This document shows, in pieces, positions 35,494 to 47,917 of a DNA stretch of 64,000 bases. This DNA is from Astragalus membranaceus (taxonomy: Eukaryota; Streptophyta; Magnoliopsida; Fabales; Fabaceae). The stretch lies in contig CM076850.1 in NCBI GenBank assembly GCA_039519185.1, positions 162,484,462-162,548,461 on the forward strand, read 5' to 3'. The translations under genes were made by a program, and so were the position numbers. How positions within the stretch are numbered: position 1 is the first letter of the stretch; every line of letters starts with the position of its first letter. The notes below the pieces were generated by a model, which made no database searches, was not told where the DNA came from, and saw nothing but the letters and a program-made list of their open reading frames with translations.

Positions 35494-36739
35494 TGGTGCG
35501 TTAAAAACACACTTAGAGCAAGTGTACTCTACCGCAGAAGTAGTATAAAAGATTATCGTGTCCACAGGGATTAATTAGCAAGTACCAAACTAATCGAGAT
35601 TATTTATTATTTAGACGAACAAATATTTGAATTGTAATGGAACAAATAAAAAAGAAATAAATAACAATAATTAAAATACTAAATTTAATCGATGGAGAGA
35701 GGTCTAGGGTCACGGTTTCACTTGCAAGCTTCGATTCCCCTATGTCTAATTCCTACTTGAATTCCCTTATTTTACTTAATTACCAATCCCTTTACTAAAA
35801 CTATTAATCCGTTTGGTCATTCGCGATTAATATTCTTTTTCCTAAATTAACCCTCGTTTGGTCATGCAAGAATTTAAATTCAGGAAAAGCATAAAGAGCA
35901 AAAAGGTTGAATGATTGGAAGACTAAATTATGGTTTGGTCATGCCCTAATTATAGCCCCAATTATCCTATAGGTCCACCAACTAATTGCAGTACGGTCGC
36001 TGATCAACTAATTGATTATAAACATGCAAAGGGTAGCTAATCCTAATCATGTGATAAAAACAATAGGACAATATTAATTAAAATAAAAACAGGAATTCAA
36101 ACCAGAAATTAGAACATAAAAAAGGTCTCTAAACATGCAAGATCCACCTAAGACCCTAGAAGAGGATTTAGCTATCCATAGTGTTCGAGAACAATAAAAT
36201 AAAATTAGGAGTCATAAATTACAGAGATAAAAATAACCCGGAATAGAGAAATTTCTGATCCTGAAAATTTAGTCTCCTTTTTCTGCTCCAGAGTTCTCTC
36301 ACGGTGTCAAGAACGGGTACCCAAAACTCCACTCTCTCCCTGCCGGCGCTACTGTTGCGTCTTTTTCTCTTTTCTTCCGCGGCACTGTTTCCTTCCCAAA
36401 AGTGCGGCTACTCTTTTTTCATGTTGCCGTGGATTCTTCCTTTAATTCTCAAAATTAATTCCTTTTTTTGTGTTGTGCCGCTACTGTACCCCCTTCTTAT
36501 TGCCCAAGCTTTCTTTTCTATTGTGGGCTTCACTCTGAATAATTGGGCCACATTTTAATTCTCCACAATTCAACAATCAGCCCATATATAAATAGGCTTA
36601 AAATGACTTTTTTTTTATGTTTGATTTTCTCCGGTCAAATATAGAACAAATTAAGTTAATAATCTATTTAAGTGATAATTATTGTTCTAGAAATGACTGA
36701 AAAAATATCTCTAAAAATACACTTATTAGGAGTTTATCA
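35494..36739 (-). repeat. 5' LTR of the Athila-like element
   Basis: Read on the minus strand it starts TGATAAACTCC and ends CGCACCA, immediately before the primer-binding region. It carries the element's promoter by position; no TATA box was assigned. Confidence 0.92.
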
Positions 36740-37465
36740 TCAATTCCTTCATTATCTTCTTGCAAACTAACTACTAACTTAAAACTATGAAAAGAGAGTG
36801 AAATAAAGTACAAGAAAGGAAATGAGAGTAGATGTTCAATGGATAAGGATTTTTATGTTCTTCAAGTGAGAGGTGGAAGCCTTTATATAGCCTTAGAGTT
36901 TCCTTCAAGTGAGGGTTTGCTTGGAGATCAAGTTAACCTAAAGAGGTTAACCATGGTTACTTTTCAGAACTTGATGATGGAAATTGAGTCCAACACTCAA
37001 CCTCAAAGAAAGGTCCATTCATGGACGGCCATGTGTCCCTTATGAATGATCCTTTTCTATTGTAGGCGCTGCCTTTTGCAAGTTGGCATGTGCCTCCATG
37101 TGACTTGTGACTAAGCATGATGTCATAGAGGTGTTTATGCATTGGTATGGATTTGGGTGCTCCTAATGTTGAGTAATCTGTCTTTAGTGCAGGATGGTGC
37201 AGATGCACCTAATGCAGTTGCCCTGTTGTAGATGCATTTGTGCAGATGTATTGTTGTTTTCCTGGTGCAGGTGCACTGAACAAAACACATCAAACATACC
37301 AATATATATACAAAATGCTAAGTTATGAATGACATTCATCTTAAAACCATAAATGTTGTTATTTTATTCATACTACTATATTTAGCACATATTACACTTG
37401 ATTTCAAGCAATTAGTTATGTTTAGATGCATAAATAACTCTATATAAAATAGAGTTATCACACAC

Positions 37466-38088
37466 CATATCATACTTTTTATTCCCTTAGCAATTTATGT
37501 TTCTGTCATGAACCCAAACTAGGATTCATTAGTAACATTTATGGTTTTTGCAAGCTATAAGAACAAAGGGTATTCATTGGAAGGAGCTATCAATTCATTT
37601 TGAGTGAATGTCATGATGGTGTGTTTCACTTGATAATTTTTGCTTTATTTTCATGATTCTTTCCCGTGCCAAGATGCTTTTGGATCCTATATAAGTATAT
37701 GTCAGGGGATATAAAAGAAGTATTTGAAAAATCACATTAATCTTCCTTAATTGATAATTGCTTGAGAGTTGATATAAACCCATTCATTATTTAGTTTATG
37801 GTAGCAGAAGCATGCTAATTTTTGGTTAGGCTTATGTTCCCATACATTGTAAAAAAAGACCTGAAGTCTATTTACAAATGCATCAATTTGCTGAAATGAT
37901 TATTTTTAGTCTAATAATAATAATGCTAAGGCTCATTGAGGATCCAACAATAGGATTTGTGAAAGATGCACATTACACTTTTGAGCAATTTTATAGGTCT
38001 TGGTATTCTTTTTTGGAAATAATAGCATGAGTTGGATATTATTATTATAATTTGTAACTCCACTAAAACCACTTTTGCTTTATGACAG
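37466..38088. other. Intergenic or intronic, nothing recognised
   Basis: AT-rich sequence with short frames. It could be intron of the locus that follows. Confidence 0.5.
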
Positions 38089-41027
38089 GAGGTTGTTGTT
38101 AAGCACAAGCTCAAGCATCCTAATGTTTCTATTGGTTGGATTTCATATTACTATGCACATATTATGGCTTTGCTGCTGTAAAGAAGAAGAGAAAGAGTTG
38201 TAGAATTTATATAAAAAATGATAGGGAATGGAGCAGGAAAGGTATGTTATGTGATTTGAAGAAGTTCATTTTGGTGTCATCAATTTGTTGTTGATTAGAG
38301 TAGTTTGGGATTACAATTGCTGGTGTTCCTTTATATTGTAGATTGATATCGTTGTTACTGTCCAAGCAACTTCTAAAGAGATGTTTAATCCAAGAGTGGA
38401 TTAAAGAATAGATGGTTTCCAAAAATTCCTTCCCAACACAAGAAAAGAAGTTTGGATCTCAAAGTTTAAGAGGAAACCGGATGGCATTTCAGGGGAGGTA
38501 ACATTTTACTTTGTTTTCATCAAGGAAACCTTTCAGTGGTTTTATTTATTTTCATGCACCTTAAAGTTTATCCAATTTTACTTTTTTTTTTGTTTGTGTT
38601 GCCAAATTTACAGGTATATGCACTTACGAGTAAATTGACACTTCTTATGCCTATAGACGATTCTCAACTGAAAAAAGAAAGGTCTCCACTAGACGAAAAG
38701 GTTTTCTCTTTTTTCTTAAGTATTTTGTTCAATATCAACTCTGCTATATATTGTTAAGCATCTTTTGATATAGTAGCAAATCCTCAAAGTTCAAAAGTTG
38801 CTGCATTTGTGTAAGCTCTTTGATATTGTTAACTTTTTTTAATCCTAACCATGATATAGTAAGTGTCATTCTTTGCTTATATACCTAATCTCAGAATTTT
38901 CTCTTTTTCTTTTCTTCTTTACAAATCTCCAAGAAGTGAGAATTATATTATTTGCTTATAAACTCACTCAGTGAAGCCCTTTGGGTTTAGACCACCTATA
39001 AACATATTACATGACACCTCCTCTTTAATAATTTCCTCTCTGATTTATGTTTGCAAAAGGATAAGATGGAAAGTACTTCAAATGATTTATCTGAAGATGA
39101 GGTATTAGACATGGCTATTCTACATTTAATGCCTGATAAAATTTAGATTTCATGTTAGTGTAATGGTAATCATCTGTTCTTTTTTTATTTCCCTTCATGG
39201 TTTACTCTTTTTAGTTGTATGCTTAAAGTTGCAGCAAAAGCAATGCCTTCATAGAGTCAACTTGCTAAAAGTGGAAAAATTTCCCAGCAAAGAAGGAAAT
39301 TCCATTTCTCAGTTGTGGTTTTGAATCTTATATGTATCTAATATATATATATTCTTAGATTTTCTCTATTAGAAGTCATTTGTTGTGATCTATCCCATTA
39401 AAGGGTACCTCTATAATACTTTTACTAATCAGCTTTCTTTCTACTACCCATTTGTTTTTTGTTCTGTCATGCCTTTTTCAGTGGATAGAGCGAATTTCAA
39501 TTGAATTTTGTCAAAGATAATCTCATTTTGGTTTTTAACTCTTTCTCAATGTTGGCTTAATCACGTGTAAACTAATTATTTGGAATTTCAGCACATCTTA
39601 CTTTGTCAATTTCAGCACCCATTACTCCTCATTAACCATATTATACAGATATTATTAATAGCTCTATGTTGTTGCGTCCCTTATTCATAATTTCTTCCAA
39701 CTCATTTTGAATGTTCCCTCTAATTGATGAGTCTTCACATATCCTCTCTCTTTTTCTCTTGCTCCCCCACCTCTTGGGGACACACGTAGATTATACACTA
39801 TACTCACTATTGTTTTCTATTATCATTTATCCCCTCTCTATCGAGCTCTTAGTACTTAGTTACATTACACTAAAAAACAATTAACTGCTCATTTCTTTTG
39901 CAATCTCTTTACTTTACTCTCTTTCTTATGCATGTAGGAAGAGAAAATTCCATTCTTAATGAAGTTGCCCGGGCAGTGTTTTAAAAACCGGCTCGGCCCG
40001 GCTGGTCGGACCGGTCGAACCGGGAACCGGGGGGGTAACCGAGCCGGTCAAGGTTTTGGATCGGCCATGCAGCAAACCGGTGTGACTCGGCCGGTTTTTG
40101 GAAAAACCGGTGACCCGGCTCGAACCGGACCGGGTTGTGCATTTCGTTTTTTTTATCAAATCTTTGAACTGTAATTGGGAGGGGCCGCGCGAACGCAGGC
40201 CCCCACTAGTGATTGCCAGCTAGGTAAGTATGTTTTCCATTGACATATGTCTTGCTTTTATATCTCATTGACCTGTTGAAAGCAAATATTGAGCACTGCC
40301 ATGAGGCTACCAATCTTATTGAGGATATTATTTATTTCAAATATATATAATTGGTACCTCTTTTCCTAAAAGTCAAGTACACTCATCCTCATGGCATTAG
40401 CTTGTAATATTAATATTATGTTTCAACAAACTTATTTAATATTAAGTATTTTTTTAGAGATTTATTTAATATTAAGTTGTTAACTTATGAAATTTGTTCT
40501 AAATATTTATTGAAGCATGATATGAACTTTTAAAATTTATTTAATATATACCAAGCAAATAAAAATAAAATAGGCATGGTGTGTAATTTTAGCAAATTAA
40601 GTTTTACAAGTATGAAATATATAGGTCCTGAAAATTTGGGAATTTTTTATATTTTAGTAGATATAAAATAAACATAGTTATTAATTTTACAGGACGAAAT
40701 TTATATTATATACTATATAGGTATTGAAAGTTCTTGAAATAGAGACCGGGTCCGAGTCATCAGGTTCCGGTTTTGGTCATGCGGTTCAACTGTCGACCTC
40801 TCAGTCCAACCCTTGACCTAGTGACCCGGTACCTTCACCGAGTCGGTCACCGGTCCGAGTTTTAAAACATTGTGCTCAGGTATAAAATAAAAATCACAGA
40901 GAGAATTAATCTTCTATGTCATAATGTGTTAATTAATTAGTGTTTAAGTGGTATGCTATGCTATCTGTTTATATGTGTGCAGAATGGGATGGAAGAGTGG
41001 GGATCAATGTTAGTAGCAAAGGCTTAG
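38089..41027 (+). pseudogene. Decayed multi-exon gene, family not recognised
   Basis: Plus-strand exon-like pieces with good AG/GT borders: 38089 on (EVVVKHKLKHPNVSIGWISY), 38342-38497 (IDIVVTVQATSKEMF ... KFKRKPDGISGE), 38614-38700 (VYALTSKLTLLMPIDDSQLK ... DEK), 39060-39101 (DKMESTSNDLSEDE), 39938 on (EEKIPFLMKL) and 40983-41027 (NGMEEWGSMLVAKA then TAG). The second, third and fourth are 156, 87 and 42 bases, all multiples of three, and join in frame. The second has an in-frame TAA at 38402-38404. The fifth is cut by an hAT element exactly before its donor site. The acidic DDSQLK...SEDE tail suggests a gene C-terminus. This could be a dead gene or one whose stop sits in a skipped exon; I cannot name the family. 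Confidence 0.5.
39974..40872. mobile_element. Non-autonomous hAT element, 8-bp TSD
   Basis: Ends CAGTGTTTTAAAA and TTTTAAAACATTG are the inverted CAGTG/CAATG termini of hAT elements. The flanks are TGCCCGGG (39966-39973) and TGCTCAGG (40873-40880), an 8-bp duplication with two changes. Subterminal regions are rich in CCGG words (ACCGGCTCGGCCCGG; GACCCGGTACC), typical of this common plant group. No transposase frame. It interrupts an exon-like segment. Confidence 0.88.
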
Positions 41028-42764
41028 ATATGATATATTTCCCTGTCTTATTTTGTGCAAGAGAAAACCCCTGTTTAAAGAAAAGATTTTTTCTGCCCAA
41101 ATTATGATTTGAGCATGTTTGGAGCATACCCTCCTTCCATTTGATTTTGATACTAATTAGTTTTCATTTTTCTGTTCTGTTTGGCAATTAGGCAGCTATT
41201 TGGTTTTGGTACTTATTATTGTTTTGTTAGTATAACATACATGCTCAATGATTGAACTATATTTTGCACTTGCAGAACATTCTTATCAATGGCCAATTTT
41301 CAGACCTTGAAATCTAATCTGTTATCGATGAAAGTCTCTGTTTGATGATTATTTTTTGATCATATCGCATACTTGATGGTCGTGGCTCTGATATTTTCCC
41401 AACAGGTAGCAATGTGGCTGTAGAAAAGCTATGCCATCCTACATTTTACAGCAACTGGATGTGGGTGTAGGATAGTATTGCTATAACACCATCCTACATT
41501 GTTGCCTCAAACATCTTTTTCCTTCTATTTCAATGTGGCTATAGGAGAATGTTGCTATGTTACTATTTAGTTCTTTTTATCGGTTTTCTTTATACTTGAT
41601 TAGCATTCATTATTCTCTAAATTAATTTTTGCATTCAGGGCTTAAGTATTATAGTTGACAAGATTGATTAATCTACTTCTAGGATGTTATCTTTCTGAAA
41701 CTTAATATGTTTACTTAAAGAGTCAGTCCATTAATTTTTGTGGTCGGATTTATTTTTCATTTCATCCATGCATTTTTCACTTTGCTAATTAAGGAGCTAC
41801 TTATTATATTCAAGATTGACTTTTAGGAAGAAGCCATTGAACACGTGAGGAAAAGAAATGAATTCAAGGGACATATTATATAAGTCTTAAGGAATGCTCA
41901 ACATTATATGGTAAGCAGGCTGCATTGTAATATATCTTCTCACTATTTTCTTTGTTGGACATGTCAGATAATTCAAATTCTTAATTGTAGATTTGAAGTC
42001 TGTTATAAGAGATTAATCCGCTTTTTACTTTGCTCATCTACTCATCATTTGTGTTTCTTTGATTTGTACACCCTTTGAAATATGTGTAGGTGGTAGAAAC
42101 TAAACAATATAGGTAAATTTGTATTGAATATATTAGCCTTAAAAGATATGCTTTAAATATGTAGAATTTGTTCAAAACTCAACAATGAGTCACTATAGCA
42201 CCGTCTTCTTCCCAAGTCATCACTTTAGGAAGTAGCAATGTTGGTTGATGACTCAAATCTATTTGGTGAAGTATGCTGTTTCGATTTCTTTTCGTTTTGG
42301 TTTTTGGAGTATACTCTTTTCTTCTTTTTTTTGTTTGTTTTATCATTGCTATTTTAAGTTTTTGATTTAGTTTGTGTTTCATTGATTTAATACAATCCCT
42401 TTAAGAAAGGATATATCATGCACCAAATGCTGAACACGTGTCATCTTATTTTTCGTCATATGCACCCTTTATAGGTTTATGAGTTTGATAATATGTCCAA
42501 CAACTAAGGAATATTCGTTCTTTACTATCTTTAAATTATAATGCTGTGCATATATAGTATTTCAGAATCAGATTATGCTTGCTGAGTTGCTCTTGATTGC
42601 TACTGGGCTTATGCTTACGGAGTTACTCTATAGCTGTACTTTTTCCACATATTTCATTTCACATTTCCATTTTCCTCATGTTGATCTCTCTCTTAAACAG
42701 ATACTAATGCCTTATGTTTGTAATGGCTATGAAGTTTATTTCTAAAAACATAGGTAGGAATAAA
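41028..42764. other. Intergenic, nothing recognised
   Basis: AT-rich with no convincing coding frame on either strand. Confidence 0.5.
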
Positions 42765-42773
42765 TTCATTCTT

Positions 42774-43912
42774 GGCTAAATATCACTTTTGGTCATTTAT
42801 CTTTGCTCTTGGTTTCACTTTGGTCTTTTATCTTTTTTTTGGTCTGTTTTGGTCCCATATCTTTCATTTTCGTTTCATTTTGGTCCCTGCCGTTAGTTTT
42901 TGTTAACGGACGCCATGCTGGCAGTTAACTACTGATGTGGCGTCTTAAATTCATTAAATGACGTGTCAAAAATATATTATTTAACTCCAAAACATTATTT
43001 CGTTTTTAAAATTTAAATAAACAAAACATAAATAAACAAATAACTAAACACTTAAAATCAAAATTAAAATCTGAGAATCAAAAGGAAAAACTGAAAATTG
43101 AAGAACAGGCAAGAACATCACCCCCTTCAAAACCCCAGATCTGATATAAACCAGATCTAGAACAAACCCGTTTTGATTTTGTTCTCCAAAAAACGTTCTC
43201 TTCTTCTCCGTTCGTTTGGGTTTCGTTTCTGTTCATCTGGGTTTCATTTTCGTTTCTGCTCCAAATCTAAATTTCATTTTTATTTGAGTTTCATTTGGGT
43301 TTTCGTTTCTGCTCCACAAGGCATGAGCATTTTTCTACACAAAAGATTTCGTTTCTGCTGCACAAAAGATTATGCATTGTTATGCCCTGTCCCTATTTTA
43401 CTTAAAGGGATTAGGAGTGCTGGGTTTCCTTTTTACGTTCCTATAATGTTTTAGAATTAGTTGTTTCTACCGTTAGTTTCATTTGATTTAATTTGGTTTT
43501 TCTGTTTGGAATTTTGAATGTTGTTGAACAGATCTGAGTTTGAATGTTGTTGAATGTTGAATGTTTTGGAATGTTGAATGGTGGATATAGATCTGTTGTT
43601 GTTGCTGATTTTTGTTTTTTGTGTTTTATGTTTTTTAAATTTAAAAAATTGATCAAATGCATGTGTAAAATGATATTGAATTAAATAATATGTTTATTTG
43701 CCACATCAATTAATGAATGACAGGTCACACTGACACTTAATACGCCACGTCAGCAGTTAACTGCCAATGTGGCATTCGTTAGAAAAAACTAACGGCAGGG
43801 ACCAAAATGAAACGAAAATGAAAGATAAAGGACCAAAACGGATCAAAAAAAAAGATAAAGGACCAAAGTGAAACCTAGAGCAAAGATAAATGACCAAAAT
43901 TGATATTTAGCC
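42774..43912. mobile_element. MULE-like element, TSD TTCATTCTT
   Basis: Ends GGCTAAATATCACTTTTGGT and its inverse ATTGATATTTAGCC, with inverted similarity of about 190 bases (42774-42960 against 43690-43912) including ACTTTGGTC, GTCCCTGCCGTTAGT and CCACGTCAGCAGTTAACTG. A perfect 9-bp duplication TTCATTCTT lies at 42765-42773 and 43913-43921. The centre, 43080-43450, is T-rich with repeated GTTTCGTTTCTG words and no transposase. Non-autonomous. Confidence 0.9.
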
Positions 43913-43921
43913 TTCATTCTT

Positions 43922-44342
43922 CAAATATTGTCAAATTAAACAAAAGTGGTAACGACCTCATTATAAATCAAACTCTTACTAATTACAATATTACAACTTT
44001 TTTATGTATAACGTGAAGCTTTGGTCTTGTGCATCGCACGGGTAAAGACGCTAGTTGAAGGAAAGAGAGAGAATTATTGTATCTTGATGAGATTGTGCTT
44101 GTGGCTATGATGTCCTATGAATACTAACATTGGGCAACGTGAAATGGTTGCAAAGGAGACCAGAGGTCCAGAGCTGTGAATCTGTGATAGAGCAAGCTGA
44201 AAACAGCAAAAGGGTCTTGAATTTTACATGCATGAGCCTTATTTTGTCCAGGATGTTTAGTCATTTTTTTCTCCTTTCCAGTCCGAAGTAAAAAATAGGA
44301 TTGGTATAGGCTATTGGGGCTTTGATCCCACTTGGACAGTGT
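43922..44342. other. Intergenic gap between two MULE-like elements
   Basis: Unique-looking sequence with no conserved frame. Confidence 0.5.
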
Positions 44343-44351
44343 ACTATTTTA

Positions 44352-45581
44352 GGCCTTTTTTTTTTTACCCCCATCAACTCCCATCTACCCTCATCAAATT
44401 GCTAAAACCCGAAAATACCCCTGCCCAACTTACAATTCGCTCGGATTTACCTTCAGCTAAGGTAAATCCGCTTTGTTATTTTTAAAGTCGGATTTACCTC
44501 AGATGGGGGTAAATCCGATTTCAAAAATAACAAAGCGGATTTACCTTAGCCGAAGGTAAATCCGCTTTGTTATTTTGGAAATCGGATTTACCTGCTGGGC
44601 ACATAAATCCGATTTCCCTAAAAAAAGAGAAAATCGGATTTATCCCACCTAAGGTAAATCCGATTTCCCTAAAAAAAGAAAATCGGATTTATCCCACCTA
44701 AGGTAAATCCGATTTTGTTATTAAAAAAATTGTTTTTTATTTAATTTTTTAAAAAAGGTTATAAAATGCTACTAAAAATCCGTTAAACAGCCAAAACTAA
44801 TCCAAAAATTATAAAAACACCACTAAAAATCTAATAAAACCAAAATAAGGTTATGCAAATTTTTTCAGATTTTTTGGAGATTATGAAAAATTTAAAAAAT
44901 TAATATAAAATAGTAAACGATGGAATTTAGGATTTTGAGGTCCCCAGTCCTGAAAGAAGTCCCTTCTTTAGGCGTATTGATCCTTGATATTTTTCCGATT
45001 TAAAGAATGTGGTTTCATTACAATTTGAGTAGGTTGCCCGAAAACTGATTTTTTAGCCTAAATTATTCTCCCGACGTACAATATCGTCACGTGTTAACGA
45101 ACCACACACTAAACAGAACCAAAAGACGGTCGAAATTTGTATCTAAAATTTTAACTGAGTTATTTATTAATTAGGTTAACAAAGCGGATTTACCCCCAAT
45201 TAAGGTAAATCCGCTTTGGTTATTTTTAAAAGCGGATTTACCTTATATGGGGGTAGATCCGCTTTTAAAAATAACAAATCGGATTTACCCCCAATTAAGG
45301 TAAATCCGATTTGTTATTTTTCAAAGCGGATCTACCCCATCTTAAATAAATCCGATTTTATTTTTTTAAATTTTTTAGTGGAAATCGGATTTACCTAAAT
45401 CCGATTTAAATTTTTTAAATTTTTTAGTGGAAATCGGATTTACCTAAATCCGATTTCCAAAAAAAAAAAATTGAAATCAGGATACGTTCGGGATTTTTAG
45501 TTTTTGTGAAGGGCAATTGCGTCTTTTTGCAGGGTCGATGGGGTAGATAGGGAGGTGGTGGGGGTACAAAAAAAAAAACCC
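44352..45581. mobile_element. MULE-like element built of AAATCGGATTTACC palindromes, TSD ACTATTTTA
   Basis: Left end GGCC, a T-run, then ACCCCCATCAACTCCCATC; the inverted right end is GGGTTTTTTTTTTTGTACCC. ACTATTTTA is duplicated at 44343-44351 and 45582-45590. 44440-44720 and 45180-45470 are arrays of inverted CGGATTTACC / GGTAAATCCG pairs, at least eight on each side, joined by TTGTTATTTTT-like spacers. The 450-base centre has no coding frame. Non-autonomous. Confidence 0.9.
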
Positions 45582-45654
45582 ACTATTTTATCGTCGAACT
45601 CTTCTAAGCAAATGATTTTGTGTGCCTCTGTAACCCATTGAAGTTGTGTAGAGT

Positions 45655-45830
45655 TTATACTTTTTTTTAGTAAACCAAAATATTCTCCATGCCGACCGTG
45701 GAAACTAATCTTTTGAGGTATTTAAAATCTATTTAAAGGGTTGACCTCTCCCAACAAATATTTTTCCATCGCACCAACCAGAGATCGAACTCAAGACCAA
45801 ATGATTAAGGGACTCAAGTACTTCTCTAAT
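45655..45830 (-). repeat. Probable tRNA-derived SINE
   Basis: On the minus strand a B-box-like GAGTTCGATCTCTGG follows AATCATTTGGTC. The body (GTCAACCCTTTAAATAG, TTTCCACGGTCGGCATGG) ends in an A-run at about 45662. No duplication was assigned. Confidence 0.45.
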
Positions 45831-46425
45831 ACTTTCCTTTCATGTAATAATTTATCATTCAAATAATATATCAATACGATTGTATTTTGCAGCAAATCCA
45901 ATTTCAAACATGATACCACAAACAAGTTGATATCCAGCCAGCGACTAGAAAGAGAATACCACGAACAGGTTGATATCCAACCTGTTTTATAAGACTGCTG
46001 ATAAAAGTTCTGTAAGGAATGCTGATTTAAGTCGTCGTCATAATTCATGATCATCGTAGTTAATGATCTAATTCCCACCCTAACAAAGTAAGCCTCTAGA
46101 CCTAGCTGCAAGGCATCATATTACAATAGTTATCCTTTTAAACACCTCAAACTGAAGTTCAAGTCACCTGATTTTAATATTTCTTTTTACCAATCTTTTT
46201 GTTATATCCTGCTTGCAATCAACTGTTTCATTTTCTCAGTATAAACGCCCATCAGTAGAAAAAATAAAAGAGGGTCAAAACTCAAAGTACCAATGCTGTT
46301 TAGATGTTTCTAACGCAACCAAACAAAACAGAGAAAGGAAATTAATGTCATCAAAACATATCCTCAAAGTCTTAACAAAATCAAATGTAATGGCAAAAAA
46401 CACACTAAATATACTGATAGATATA

Positions 46426-47326
46426 TCAATCTTCATCGTCAATAACCTTGGTTCCTAAGCCTTTGAGCTCTTCCTTGGGGATTTCAACAACTGTGACAAG
46501 GGAGTACAACTCTTCCTTTGCATCCTCATCATCGTTCCTCTTGCGGGCAATGCGTACCCTAATCCTCCTTGGGACACTTCGGATTCCCTGGCTCCAGACA
46601 TACTTGTTCAGCTTCACATCAACTCTCACATCATTGGTTCCCATTGCTTTCTGAGCAAACTTCCTTATCTCCTTAATTGCTTTAGGAGCTTTCTTCTTGA
46701 ATGTGCTGTTCCACATAATATCAAAGAAAAGAATAACTATCACAAGATATATCTCATTATATCATAACAGGAAAACAATAAGAACCCAATATCACTCTAC
46801 ATTTCATTCATGATCATGTCGCCTCACATTGTTAGACCACAAAAAAACTAGATGAATGAAAACGTAAATGGTGAATTATCCATCAATGTCGAGTGATCAA
46901 TATACACAACATGAGTGCAATAGCAGATATGCTGTTACAACAACTTTACAACATTACATCATCCAAAACTAACTTACTCCCACTATGACCACATTGTAAA
47001 TTGAAAAACATATTTTCATGAAGCCTCTCATTCAGGAAAAAAATAGTGTTTTGAGAGTAATCCAAATGTAAAGCACAAGGGGCTATTTTCCCGTCATTAT
47101 TACGGTAAAAACACCTAAATCAAAACTATACACAGAACATAATTCTAAAGAGGGACAAAAAAATCTAAGTTGGTAACAAAATGAACATTATAAACCCTAA
47201 TAGACAAAAACAAATAGAACAAATAACGAGTATGATGAATTACCAGCCATGGAGGCGTTTGTGGAGGTTGATGGTGTATTCCCGAGTAACCACTTCCTCT
47301 TTCCTACCTGCGCTCTTCTCCACCAT
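46426..47326 (-). CDS. RPL31: 60S ribosomal protein L31 (eL31)
   Basis: Large-subunit ribosomal protein near the nascent-chain exit tunnel. Two coding exons, 47326-47244 (83 nt) and 46705-46426 (280 nt), give 120 residues, the usual plant length. Exon 1 reads MVEKSAGRKEEVVTREYTIN then LHKRLHG. The split Cys codon (TG|C) joins to TFKKKAPKAIKEIRKFAQKA, and the protein continues through VDVKLNKYVW and SVPRRIRVRIARKRND to the acidic end KVIDDED. The ATG is fixed by the conserved N-terminus. A 5'UTR intron is likely from 47721 to 47340 (donor CCAG|GTAACC, acceptor TATAG|GTTG). The promoter shows ribosomal-gene motifs. All residues look intact and it should be functional. Confidence 0.95.
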
Positions 47327-47339
47327 TTTCACTTACAAC

Positions 47340-47721
47340 CTATAAAATCATTAATTACAAACCAAATCCCAATTCATGTAAAATGAAAAAACACAAAAGT
47401 AACCACCACGGCAATAAACGCTGTTGCATTAAAGAAGTGAAATTTAACAATTGCTGAACCAACAAGAAATTTATTAAGCCACGTCTCTTATGTATTTGGG
47501 ATGAACAAACACTATGAAAGAATCAAGATCAGTGTTTTTGGGTGCAAATACATTTCAAAAAAACAGTTCTGAAAAAGAAAAAAGCAAATAGAAAGAGAAT
47601 AATTGGTCTGCTATGCTTCTAACTCATGCTTACTTGGGATGAACGAACGAACACTACGAAAGTAATGTTATGGTTTAATGATCGCATTTGATTTTTACAG
47701 AAAATAAGGGAGGGGGGTTAC
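47340..47721 (-). other. 5'UTR intron of RPL31
   Basis: Bounded by CCAG|GTAACC at 47722/47721 and TTATAG|GTTGTAAG at 47340/47339, ending 13 bases before the ATG. Leader introns are common in plant ribosomal protein genes. Inferred from splice consensus only. Confidence 0.6.
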
Positions 47722-47722
47722 C

Positions 47723-47917
47723 TGGAAACGAACCTTGCTGGATGCGGCAGAGGAGATGGTGAGTGTTCTGCGCGAGCGAGCGAGCTAGGGTTTCACGAAA
47801 GGGCAAGTCTTTATCAATATCGCCAGCGCTGTGTATTGACAATTGTTTGTTGTGGGCGGGTTGGGCCTTTTAGGTGGGCCGTGTCTCGATTTTATTTGGT
47901 ATTTTCTCTTAGGCCCA
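47723..47917 (-). promoter_or_regulatory. RPL31 core promoter: telo-box and site II motifs
   Basis: A telo-box AAACCCTA (plus strand TAGGGTTT, 47786-47793) and two site II motifs TGGGCC (47862-47867, 47875-47880) lie upstream of the leader exon. This pairing marks ribosomal protein and proliferation genes in plants (site II bound by TCP factors, by established knowledge). A third GGCCCA at 47912-47917 is the first six bases of the MULE-like element next door. Confidence 0.7.

Larger units (their letters stand above)
31506..36739 (-). mobile_element. Young Athila-like LTR element with gag only, TSD TCAAT
   Basis: LTRs at 31506-32750 and 35494-36739 are nearly identical; by eye I find about three substitutions and one base of length difference. 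TCAAT flanks both sides (31501-31505, 36740-36744). On the minus strand the 5' LTR is the higher copy. It is followed by TTGGCGCCGTTGCCGGGG (binding site near 35488-35471, the Athila-type Asp tRNA site), then a gag-like frame, then a 1.5-kb stretch without polymerase. The polypurine phrase TTAAGTGTGGGGGAGT (32766-32751) comes next, preceded by TTGCTTGAGGACAAGCAATG, very typical of Athila/gypsy elements. Without protease or polymerase it depends on a partner. Confidence 0.93.
30629..37460. mobile_element. Solo LTR (about 1.6 kb) split by a younger element, TSD CACAC
   Basis: The left part 30629-31505 starts TGGTGTGCG; the right part 36745-37460 ends AGAGTTATCA. CACAC flanks both (30624-30628, 37461-37465). 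The opening lines (CAAGTAGTATAAAAGATCGA, CCCACAGGGATTGG) resemble the start of the inner LTR, so the two belong to related families. No internal region of its own remains. The LTR carries several GTGCAGATGCAC-like words. Confidence 0.8.

Noticed and set aside
39959..40174. GC-rich open frames on both strands
   Set aside because: They come from the CCGG-rich subterminal region of the hAT element.
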